Shown here piece by piece: positions 1 to 11,300 of a stretch of DNA of 64,000 bases. Below the pieces are notes generated by a model, which did no database searches, had not been told where the DNA came from, and worked only from the letters and a program-made list of their open reading frames with translations. The stretch is from NCBI GenBank assembly GCA_031763025.1, contig JASSKH010000007.1, forward strand, positions 14,718,080 to 14,782,079. Direction: 5' to 3'. Both the position numbers and the translations under genes were made by a program. Positions within the stretch are counted from its first letter, which is position 1. Every line of letters starts with the position of its first letter. The DNA comes from Macrocystis pyrifera (Eukaryota > Sar > Phaeophyceae > Laminariales > Laminariaceae).

Positions 1-190
1 TATTCTGGGGCCGATGTTGGGCCAAGAATAGCTTCAGAAAAACTCAGACGGATGTTTGGTTTGAAGCGGCGAGATTCCGAGTCCTTGACAGACATCGATC
101 GACAAAACCAACGACTGCGTCATGAATTTTGAACGGAGTGCGCTCGTTAGGGGCCCCGACCCACCCTAGAGTCGCCGTGTTCACAAGGGG
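1..190 (-). repeat. Dispersed repeat, inverted copy of 15,120-15,310
   Basis: Read on the minus strand, this stretch matches 15,120-15,310 almost base for base, roughly 85% by eye. Shared landmarks include GGGGCCGATGTTGGGCCAAG, CGGCGAGATTCCGAG and ACGGAGTGCGCTCGTTAGG. It runs off the left edge of the window, so its outer limit is unknown. No convincing reading frame crosses both copies; it looks like a fragment of a larger transposable element. Confidence 0.8.
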
Positions 191-3100
191 CTACGCCGGC
201 GACCTGGACGGCCGCCGATCGCAGACTCACGTGAAGGGAGTCTAAAGTAAAGGAGTAGGAGGAGGCTGAGACTCGATGCCAAGTGTATGAAAGCGTGCGC
301 TCCGCACTCCACTCTGAGAAGTGTGAGATGAATTAATTATTGTATGCCTTCCAACAGCGAATTGAGAAATGAAAAGGCGGCAGAATGCTGACGATTACTT
401 GCCGACTACCCGAAAAGCGGCGGAGTCCTAGAACGCAGTGCAAGTAACTTCAACTCAGGGAATACGCGATGGCCGACAGCGCAGCTCCGTAGAAAGGTGC
501 CGTCACAGCAGCAGCTGCTGTAGCAGTCCTGCTGTGTGTAGTTGTATACAGTAGTACATCTCCGCAGCCGCGTAGTATAGCTCCACTGCTGCTGCCGCTG
601 CACGATAGCATACCCACCATAAGTGGTGCTGACCGTCAAAAGTGATGCTGGCTGTAGGTGACATGCGATATCTCTCATACCTGTATATCCCGACATGATT
701 TATTTATGGACAGCAGTTCTCAACCAAGCCTGGGTAGCATGTTCTATCGGGGCATCCCATTAATGTCCCAGATACTGCAGCCACCCGCGCAGGCCCCCAC
801 AATGGCAATGGCAACGCCGGCCGGGTAGTTGACCCTCCCCATGGGTCGGAGGTCGGAGAGGACGTGCTGGAAAGAACCATGCGAATGCATACACTCTGTC
901 GAGAGACCATGGGCCAAAGCACTGACAGGGCAGGGATTTTCGGAGATTCCTTCGTAGATCCCAACGTCAAAGCCTCGCGCAGGCGCTACGGCGCTGAGCG
1001 GGGGGATCCTCCGACGCCGGGCGTTTCAGGCGTGGAGGGGGCACGCCCCGGCAGAGAAACCGCGCCGAAAGACAGTCAGAGGCGGGAGACATCCGCCGAC
1101 GAAAAACGGATAGGATAAGGCTGAGGAGCATCATAGATATATTTATAAACCAGTATAAAGATTAAGAAAATTAATTTATTATGCGAGTTGACGAGGGAAG
1201 AAGCGCTGAAGTCTTCTCTGTCGCGATAAAGATGCAAGGCACGAGCCGTAATGGGGAGGGGAAGGAGGGGGGAGGAGACCCTGCTATTTGACCCCGGATC
1301 TGAGTTACAACTAAGAGGGAGAGAGAAAAAGAAGGGTGAAAGTCGTCGTAAATGGGATGAAAACAATAGCAAAACGGAAAAAAAAAAGTTTGACGGACTA
1401 CAGCAGAATCCTACTTGTACATATAGTCGCGCGCAAAATCTTGCTACAGGACTCGTCAGAATTTTTCCCCTTCATGACAATGCGGGCCCACTCATGACTC
1501 AGAACAATGTGGGTGTTACTATAAACGATGTGATTCCCGTGCCCACTCGTGCGCAGAACAATTACGAGCGGATACTCGTAGGGACAATGACGATGAGGTG
1601 CGCAGACTTTGTTATGACACATGCCCTCATTAAATCCCCTGTAGACACTGACAATATTCAGGAGAGACACCTGTTTATATCCTGTAAGAGGAGTTCGACT
1701 GAATGAATAGGGAACGCGCCCGACCGACGTAACGAAGCGCAGATTGTAAATAACAGTATCAATCGATTTGGTCCGAATTCACAGCTAGCGTAGTTCATAT
1801 CACTGTGAGTCGTCACAGCTAGCGTAGTTCATATCACTGTGGAGTTTGATTAAGAAAGAAACTTACGGTAGCCCCTAGCACAGCTATAAACAGGTAGCTG
1901 ACTCTCCGTTGGTGCATGGTGCTATGTCAACATCATACGTCAACTACTGTGCCTAAAGCTTCTTCAGTCAACTTCAACCAGAAACGTATTGACAGTGCTC
2001 CAACGTACTTATAGCTTCCGATTATAGCAACATAATACCTAGCAGAATTACCCGTGCCCCGACGACAGCGGGGACAACGTTGACGTCGGCCAAAACCGCA
2101 GGTCCGCGTACAATACAGGACCCCCCACCTCACCTCAGTGTACCTCAGGGCACTTCAGTGCACCTCAGTATACACTCGACTATCGTCGACCACCTCCACC
2201 ACTTCTCCGTCCGCACACCGGTAACGCGTCATCTCGTATATACGCGAGTCGTACACTATTTTGTCAGCAAGTCCAGCAGAGCAAAATATAATATCACAGA
2301 GCATCACAGACGATGACGCAACGGACTCCATACGTAGCGAGGCTAGATTTTTCCCCCATACATACGGCAGGTGACAACAGCTCCTTTGATCGCCTCATTT
2401 TCCACTCTGGGCTGTATTGGATTATCCCCTCACTTTCAGCTTTCATCCCGGGCACATGCGCAAACGACACTCGAGATCGCAACTTTACCAGCAGTGTCTA
2501 TACTGAAACTGTGTCGAATATTCTGAAGATAATATGAAGATGCTCGCGGGCGTATCCTTAATAGGGACTCAGGATCAACCCGTTCAGAGTCAGCCTTGCC
2601 CCCGTTAATCGGGACTCAGGATCAGAGTCAGCCTTGCCCCCAGTCCTCCAAGGATCCCCCTCTTCTCGAACTATCTTTAACAATAGCCGCTCGTACAAGG
2701 AGTGGCTTCTGTGTTGAAGTGGTTGCTTTGAGGTGTGGGCGGGAGAATGTGAAGGTAGGCACGATAACTCTTCGCAGGGTACACCCGACGTCTCCTGCCG
2801 GTGCACGGCCCGGTGCTTTGTTGGTCAATTGCTCAAATTTGTAAGGACATCGAGCCAAGCTTGTGCACGTCCCAGCGACTACGACCAGCAGTGGCTTCCA
2901 CGTACTTACGTCACTTGAAGGCACTATCATATCGCCTCAATACCCGGGCCATCCACCCCCGAATACGCCTCGACTACTGTCCGGTGATTTAGCCCGCGAA
3001 TACTGACCGGCTTCCGCCAGCCCGAACGGACAACACCACCAACGTAAGTTTTGCAGAACACCGTAAATAGCTCCCACCATTCCGTGCCAACCACATCACT

Positions 3101-5640
3101 TTCCCTGGGCCTAAGGGGTACATTTCCTGCTAGGCACGCAGAAGACTCACACTTTCGTCGCCAACAAGAATAGGCCTGAAGCCATGGAGCCATCTGCCCT
3201 ACCATGTATTATTTATTTACTCATGGGATACGGGTCACGGATGAACGCAGGTATCATATGACATATTCAACTGAGCACACCACTTCTCCTACGCCGTGGT
3301 CATGAGATACGAGTAGAACCCCCCGATTCTTCGCCACGTGCAAGTTTCGGTCGCCACAGGTAACGCCCTGGAGCTAAGCACAGCCGACCCTGCACGATCT
3401 CCTCTTCTTGATCTGGGGACACTCGTCCGTTTTTTCGTGTCGGTGGAGAAACAATTGTTCTGAACTATAACAATTTTCGGAGAAGGCCAAGCGTTTCAGC
3501 AAAGTCACGTCCCGCCGGCATGATGTATATCATGCTTTCGCTGGACGACCCTGTGAAGCACTGTGAAGCACAAGTGTTCCGGACGCGATGTGCCATACTT
3601 CACCACCAAACCCGGTGGAACAAAAACACCACGACATCGTCCTCTTGAGCACCACAGCACAAATTACACCTAAGCTAGGACTAAACACAGCAACTTCTGG
3701 ACACGCAAGCGACACAATTTCCGCCGAAGCCAGCCCATACGATGTTGCGCTGGGTTTTGAGTTCAATACCAATGACCCCCCATCTTCCCAGTTTATACTT
3801 GCTTCGGCCGGGACGTACTCTTCTGGACTGTGGAATCGTGTCCGTTCACAGTCAGCTTCGATGTTCCGACCCGACACCTGAGCCATCGCCCTTCGCTCCC
3901 CCCTCCGCTCATGTCTACCTCTCCGATATCGGTATATCGGTATTAATATATACACAAGATCAGCACCCCCCCCCCCACACCGACTACGAATTGCCGGATA
4001 TATCCTCTAGGCCGCTTCCTGCCCTGCTCCCTTTCCTTTGCGACTCTGTCTGTCGCGGAGAGTGCTTTTGCCCCTGTCTTCGCCGTCGCTGCTGATATTT
4101 TCGCAACCCGAATCAAAATTGAAAAAGTGCCCCCCCCCTCCCACGTTTTTTTCGCCGCCCCCCCCGATATCTGAACATCGAGCCTTCCTTTACAGTAGAA
4201 TGCTTCCCGTCCACCACAAACCTCAAACCTGTCGCCGCCGCGGCGAACGTAAACATTTTTACACAGTACACAGTACAAAGACAGTGCCTCCGCTACTGCC
4301 ACACGATGCGGAAAAAATATAATTATGGACGAGGCTCCCCATAACCCATTATCACTGCCGCCGCAGCTTGGATCCAAATGAAGGCCTACGGTGCCGCCAC
4401 GCAGAGTTTTACCAATGACACGCGACTCCTCCTCCATAGGACAGTTTCGGTAGTTCAACTCCCCTTCTCACGATGAATGGCCAGGTTTGTCTCGTTCAAC
4501 GTATGATTGATAATTTGATGTGGTGATTAGGTTTCATACACACTGTATGAGCGCGTATGTAGTCCGTTTGGGACACTATGCAACATGAAGCACCCTATCC
4601 ACATGACAACTGGTTGCTCTTCGAGCAGCGAACACACTTGACACTTTCACATTTGTTTCGATCCCCTCTCTCTTATCAACCGCATGTCCAACGGCCCCTC
4701 GGCTTTCGGTGACGACAACCGATTCGTGGTTGACATCTCCCACCTCCAATACGCCCGGCAATCGAGACGCTTCGCTGTCGTCTACGCCGTCTCTCGTCGG
4801 CTAAAAACAACTTCTTGTAACTCTCAAGCGCCCTAGCTTTCGCCGATCATCATGTACCCCGGGGGTATGCTTTCTGGTGACGACCTATTCACCGTCACGG
4901 CAGTCGCCGGCGAGCTTCACTCTCGAATGTTGGACAATCACAAAATTGCGGGCATGTACTCCTTTCCTCTCTCTGCAAGCCTTCGCCGGTAGCCAACACG
5001 GGGACTTTCTGCTCATCGATCTCTAAAGGTGTATACGCAGCTGGCATGGGAACTCGTGGTTGGTGACTCAAGACAGTAACACGGAACTCTATCTAGTATT
5101 GATCTCGATCTGTCGAGTTGACTCGGTCTCATAAGGAGCTACACCACGAGTGACATCGAGATGCTCGCACAGTATCCAGGATTATGTCTCTAACATAATC
5201 CATATCCAGTTTGGAACTCCTCAGTCTATGATTGATTCTATGCGTCGTGTTCCTGAACACAATTTAATCGCCTTTTCTCTGGACTGTTCCATCTCCATTG
5301 GGTAAGGATCCGTGATCTGCTCTTGAGGACCCTTCGACGGAGCCACCCCCGCCCCACCCCCATCCCTAGTGTTCACGCCCTTCACGAATGCGTTCCTGTG
5401 GCCGACGACTACCACCTCCCCTTCAGACTCCCCCTCCCCTCCCGATGAAGAAGCCTTGCCCTAAACTGCTTAAACTGCTCACAAGCCATGACGCAGACCA
5501 ATGAACACGCTTTGCTTATTTGTGGGACTGCTTCTCTCCACATTCGCGCGACATCACGTTCGACCTTATGGTCAAGGTTCTACTTGATCGCTGCCAGTAG
5601 TCCGTGGTTCAGGTTATGATTAGAGTGAATTATCCCACGT
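191..5640. other. Gene-poor stretch, no supported gene
   Basis: All reading frames here are short and show no family signature, conserved exon or plausible splice chain. Two local direct duplications are visible: a 28-bp unit at 1,780-1,807 and 1,814-1,841, and a unit of about 40 bp at 2,558-2,603 and 2,604-2,641 sharing GGGACTCAGGATCA and AGTCAGCCTTGCCCCC. Around 3,588-3,955 several frames stay open on both strands without a recognisable product. The part from about 4,560 may belong to the retroelement relic that becomes recognisable near 5.8 kb, but I could not identify gag or protease motifs. Confidence 0.5.
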
Positions 5641-5786
5641 TTTCGCCATGGCCACGACCGATTTTGGGCCCTGCTGGATCCTGCCGTTCAATGCTTCCAA
5701 TTTGCCGGTTAGCGCCCCCGTCATTTCTCGAACGTACCGCACCAACTCCATCTTCGAACAGGTCGATGCTATGTTGCTACCTTTGA

Positions 5787-6095
5787 AAAGTATTCGGCCG
5801 AAGGCCTCATCCACCACTCAACCTCGATTCTGCACTGCGAAATAGCCGTATCTTATCCCTGTCCGACCTTGTGTCTTCGTTTCACCTTATCACCATGGAC
5901 AAATACGACGTTTCCCTCACCCCCTTCAGTTTTACCCGCCAAGGAAACTTGTTTGTGTGGTGCATCATAGCACAGGGCGGCAGCGCCTCGCCCAGCTGAT
6001 TCGATATATAGTGTGGCCAACGAGATATTAACGAAGCGAAATACCTCGAGCCCGCATGTAGCTTCCTCTAGTACCTCGACGATGTCATCGTCTTA
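5787..6095 (+). pseudogene. Decayed Ty3/gypsy-type reverse transcriptase fragment
   Basis: In one frame the translation holds the blocks SDLVSSFHLITMDKYDV and LFVWCIIAQGGSASP, which fit the Ty3/gypsy reverse transcriptase core (the block normally read as DLxSxYHLIxMDxxDVxLTxF, then the VMPQGSSASP block). A stop follows the SASP block. The next piece, SVANEIL, lies in a second frame, and the catalytic YLDD box with VIVL follows at 6,072-6,095 in a third. So the fingers and palm are present but interrupted by at least one stop and two frameshifts. Upstream in frame, RRPHPPL sits before the core, with a stop at 5,784. No long terminal repeat, RNase H or integrase could be followed. It cannot make an active enzyme; I read it as a dead retrotransposon. 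Confidence 0.8.
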
Positions 6096-6109
6096 CGACT
6101 CCGACCCCG

Positions 6110-8395
6110 CTTGTCATCGTAATACACAAGGATATTGGGTACATTATTTCTGAGGATGGAATATTTATGGCGTGCATTACGTATGCACCACACTGGTGTA
6201 TACGTGTACTGGTATATATTACATCGTGGGGATAGGGGGGAGAAGGGGACAAAATAAGGTACTTCCTGTGCAGTCCCCCCATCTAACACTCTTGAGTCGA
6301 TCCCAAGGCAACTCCGTGGCGGTAACACAACGCGATCTATCCTCGACAGAAGAACCCGCGCAGTGGACTTCCCTGTTTCCCCTCTCCTCGGAATGAGCAT
6401 CCCACATCGCTTCTAAGACTGTTTTTGTTGGCATGTTTACTGTAGTTATGTAGGAAAGGTGGCTGGAGCAGCTGCAAGGAACGTTTATTTCTAAATGATC
6501 TCGGCGGTCTCTCAGGTTGCGATTCCACGCCGGGTGCGCCGATACAAGCCTGCACTGAGAGACCATCAGACTGCCAGGGGGGGGCGGAGGACTGTTGCCT
6601 GGCGTGGGGATGACACAGATCTAAGGAGCAGGATAAAGGGCGGGTTCGATTTGAATGGTAATGGCGTACCCATAAGGGGATACGAGAAGAGCGGTGACAC
6701 TTACTGTAGATAGATTATGTCGGCTTTTGCACTATGTACCGCAGATGGAGAGGTGTTTTATGTCGCTTTCGCCTTCGATTCAAACTTCCGAAAAACGCAT
6801 GATATGATATGATACGCTATGATGTTATGTGCATAGTCGGGTGGGAAGCGTAATAATGTTAACAACTTTTATACGTCGTATATACTGGTAAAACCGGCAT
6901 GGTATGTCCGCACTAGTTTCACAGCAGTTCTTCACCAAAAACGATGGCACTCTCACCCCCAGATCAGAATGAAGGACAAACTATTATGGTGGGGTGGAGT
7001 GTTCTGTTGGTTTTAGTATAACCTACCTGCCTAGGTCTCGGAATTTGTAGAGGGATGTCGACAATGTTTTTTTTGTACCAGTAAAAAGACTATTTTGTCT
7101 CCCAAGATGCATGTCGTGTCAACAAATCGGCCGCCACAGCAGCGCAGGTGCAAGCGTGCGACGCCTCCAGTGCTTCAGTAAAGGCACCAGTTACTTCGGC
7201 GCGTCCAATTGTAGCGTCGCATGCTGGGGTTAATGACTTCATCATGTACCGGCACTTGGTACTCGTGGAGCTTTTGGTCGCATCAGATTGCATTTTCATT
7301 TACGACATAGTCCAGCTTCCAAGTTATCATGTCATGTTCATAATATAGCTCATTTGCTGCTTTCTCTTCGCCTTAACAGGCCTGAAACTACAACTGACTA
7401 CAACTCCAATTGACGGCCGTCTTCAACAAGGAGGAACAAAGTAAACACAACCACACAATGGACCCGTATGCACCCACTCAATAGAACGTATGCGGTATAC
7501 CGTCCTCTGTGTCACTCACACAGGCGCATCCTATCTTGGTTGTTTACCCTTGGCTATTCGGACCCCCCACCCACACTATCGAGACGAGGCACGCCCGAGC
7601 TGTCTCCTTCTCCTTCTCTGCCTAGTCAACGTTAACGGTGTAGGACACGATCTCGAAAAACAAGGCCAATTGAAGCGGAACCGTCGCGTCTTGCCCCTCC
7701 ATCCTTGTCGATGATATCGCCGATGCTGCTACAAATTACATACATCGGTAGCTAGTGTTGTTCGCCGGTGGTCTACCTGATATATACGCAGAAGCGAACT
7801 ACCCGCGATCTTCGTAGTGCGCACCATTTATAAAAAACGCGGCATTTGCGCATGTAGTGTCACCTATCGTACGAGGATCTATCGAAGAGCCATCATAGGG
7901 ACACACCTGCAGCACTTTGTCCACAGAGCGCAGCTGCCCGCCCAACCATCATAGTCAACCGCGCGAGGCCAATAGCCGTGCCTCAATCACACGTTAATGG
8001 CCACTAAATTAACAGCGAATCCCAGGGAAGCGCTACACCTGCCTGGGAAAATTGAAACACTGCCTGTGCCAAAAGGACACACTGGTCCTTGGTGTTACAC
8101 CTTCAGCAGCCCAGTACTGTCTATTGGATCACGGCTCAGAAGAAGCGAATGATATGCACTCTGCTCGTAAAGGACTGACCTCCACATCAGAGACAGTGGG
8201 TAGATGCTCAACTGAAGTCCTCGACAACTACAAATGGAAAAAAAAGTCCGAAGTGAAATAACAACTTGTCCTATACTGGTGTCCCAAAATCCAACACAGG
8301 TACCGTACCGGTTTGCAATTTCTTTACTGGTCGCGGCGAACCATCCAACCATCATGCTATTTTTGAATTACACGAGAGCAACCTCGCTGCTCGAC
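6110..8395. other. Intergenic, no supported gene
   Basis: Only short frames without family likeness are present on either strand. It lies between the retroelement relic and the 3' end of the SUMO gene, so the proximal part should contain the SUMO 3' untranslated region and polyadenylation site, which I cannot pinpoint. Confidence 0.5.
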
Positions 8396-11300
8396 TCAAC
8401 CGCCCTGCTGCTCCAACATGCAGTCAATCTGGTCTTGGTCTTCAAGCTCCAATGATGTAGGGGTGTCCTCCGCGGCCACACGTTGACCATCCAGAAGGAA
8501 CCGCAAGGCAGCCACGCTCACACCCTTCCTTGTTGCGTAGGTCGTAAACACTTTCTCCATTCGCGTCGTCTTTTTCACCTTGAAGTAAGTCTCTTCTCCA
8601 GTCTAGAGTAGTTTCAAAGCGAGGACCAGGACGGAGAAATGCGACACAAATTGATAAGGCGAGGCGGGTTGAGGCGTGTTGAGGCGGGGTCATGGCCAAG
8701 AATATGGGACCGAGGTCATCGAGATTCAATGGCATTCAATGAGATTTGATCAATACGAGTGCGAGGCGCGTGTCTCGCTCGTACACAAAGCGCAAGCGTC
8801 GCAGGTGTTCGGAGCTTCGCGGCGGCTACGCACGCGGGCATACCACAACGAATTTGGTTGCAAAGGCTACTCGACCCTCCGGCGTCACGTCAAGAGAGCG
8901 CGAACGCCATTGCCATCAAATTTACCGATAAAAACAGCTGAAAACGATGTAATGCGAGTTACAACTTTACACCGGGCCAAAAATACCCACATCTTTCCAG
9001 ATGACTGAAGCCGGATTCTGCGAGGGTTCTACGACCGACCGTCCGGCCTCTCCAGAAAGAAATTAAAATAAAACAGGACCAACGATTTTTTTGTTCGACC
9101 AATCATGGCAAACCAAACCACGCACCAGCACACAAACACAACCACCAACAACAGCAGCGGCGCTGGACAACACCGACAGTCCTCTGCGGGTTTGCCTGTT
9201 TTTTAGATTGTTTAATGTATTGTCTATGTTTCGGTGGCGTACATACTTGAAAGCGAGACCTGTGCATCAACCATTGGCCTATTGCAATCAATAACGGCGA
9301 GTACAGAAGTGGACGTACTTGCCCTAACTCGTGGGGCTTGTTTCGTCGGAGGCTATCTCGGGCTGGCTGCGGTTGCCGTGCTGCAGTGCGTATTTGAAGT
9401 TCCAGTGCCTCGTTACTCATACTTTTTTCTTTGTAAGGCTGTGTCTTCTTTCTATATTTCTCATCACGTACGTACTGCAGTACTGGTGCGTACCAATCAC
9501 TGGAATTATTACAAAGGTGACGATATTACAGCAGTACAGTACGTACGCGTACTCGTATGATGCTCTTATTACAGCAGTACGGGCCCTCTAATAAGAAGGG
9601 CTCATGTAGGCCCTAGTCTCAATGCCTACTTTGTGTGCCCAAACCAGCAGTGTTCCTTACCTGGTACATATATTTTGCTCCGATAACAGCGACAATCCCA
9701 GCAATTTAGTTAATTCGCGCTACTCGTAGCTACATTGCGGAAAAAAAGAGGTAGAATCACGTCGTCTTCGCCTGAGTTCTCTAGGTCAGATGCGTGGACC
9801 CTTCGGGTCAGGCCCAGCATCTCGTAAAACAACCGACGGAGAGGGACTATCGCGCACACGACAAACTTGAATGCTATTATTAATACGAGCAAATCCTAGT
9901 TTCTAATTTACACGTCGATTTGTTTGAGGACCCGTTTCGGACTGGCTGAAGCCGTTTTTCTGAAGCGTAGGACGTCTACCTCTTAATAGTATGTACAAGG
10001 TATACCGTTTCTTGGCTTTTTTCAAGCCCTCAAATTTGAATTTGTTCTTTTTGAAGGGACCCGTTTCGGGCTGGCTGAAGCCGAGCTTCTGAAGCGTACA
10101 TCGTCCACCTATGAATAGTACGTATGCCATTTTTTTTTTCGCCTTTTCACAAACCCACAAATCAAATTTGGAAATCATCCTTCACCCATCATCACAATAC
10201 AACCAACGCTGCGGGAACAGCAATCCAGCATTATACTGTATATGGCGTGCCGGTAGACAGCAGCAACATCATCCCGGTAGACATTACGTCAACAGCAGCA
10301 ATTTCCAGGCGCCGCAAGAATGGAGCGAGAGCGACTGCGGGGCGTAGCTACAACATAGCGGCAGACCAAGAGAGGCACGCTCCGCAGAGTTGAACAAGCA
10401 TCCATACGAGGCACAGCAGCCACCCTGATGCTTACCTGGTACGCTACTGCTGCTTGACCGTACATGTTTCTTATTCGGCCGTTTCTTGTCTCTTTATACC
10501 ATGTTATTGCCCTCGATGAAATGCATTCGAGCGCTGTTCTCAGTTTGCTTGTCTCTTTTTTTGTGAAGTCGCAGGTGGAGTTGTTGAGAGTGACGGGAGA
10601 GGCCAGTCGGGACCAGGACAGACGGAACCCCAGAGTGCTGTGTTTGGCTCAGGCAGAGCGTCTACTTGTTGACTATCGGTAACACTTGTGATAATACCCG
10701 GCGGGGACATATATCCAGTAGCAGCACACGAAGACGGAACAAGCACCCGCACCAGAACCACGGCAATGGGATCGATATCATTGAGGTGTAATAGGGGTTG
10801 CAGGGCTATAAATACAAGACTGTTGGCCAATGAAAAACGAAACATGAACGGGAGAGATCTCCAACAATCAGTCAGAAAGCTGACGACTCTCTCTTGGCCA
10901 AAGCACAACATGTCGGTTGTTCATTACAACAAGTAAACGGCAGATTGACAAGAGATCTCTGTACCGCGAAATAGTTGTTACTGACGAAACGAGAACTGAG
11001 GTGGATGCATGCTCTAGGGGGCAAGAGCTTGCCGCCGGCGTCCTACGGTATCCTCCCAAACCTGAAAAAAGTCCATTTTTTGTTGTGTGTTGTTACACAT
11101 TCGACAGATTGACGTATTTTCAACTGCCGGGTTATTATTTTTGCGAGTGCCGAAACATACGATGAGGATCTCAAAATACAAATAAAGGAGAAAAGTAGAA
11201 AGTAATCAACTAACTGGTGTTGTAAAAGACCTACGATAGTACGCAATTTTGGGTCATTCTTTTTGCGAGTACCGAAACATACGACGAGGATCGCAAAATA

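Noticed and set aside
3530-3955. 141-codon minus-strand frame
   Set aside because: Overlapping plus-strand frames are equally long and no motif supports either; the frame's N-terminus is an R/Y-rich run next to C-runs.
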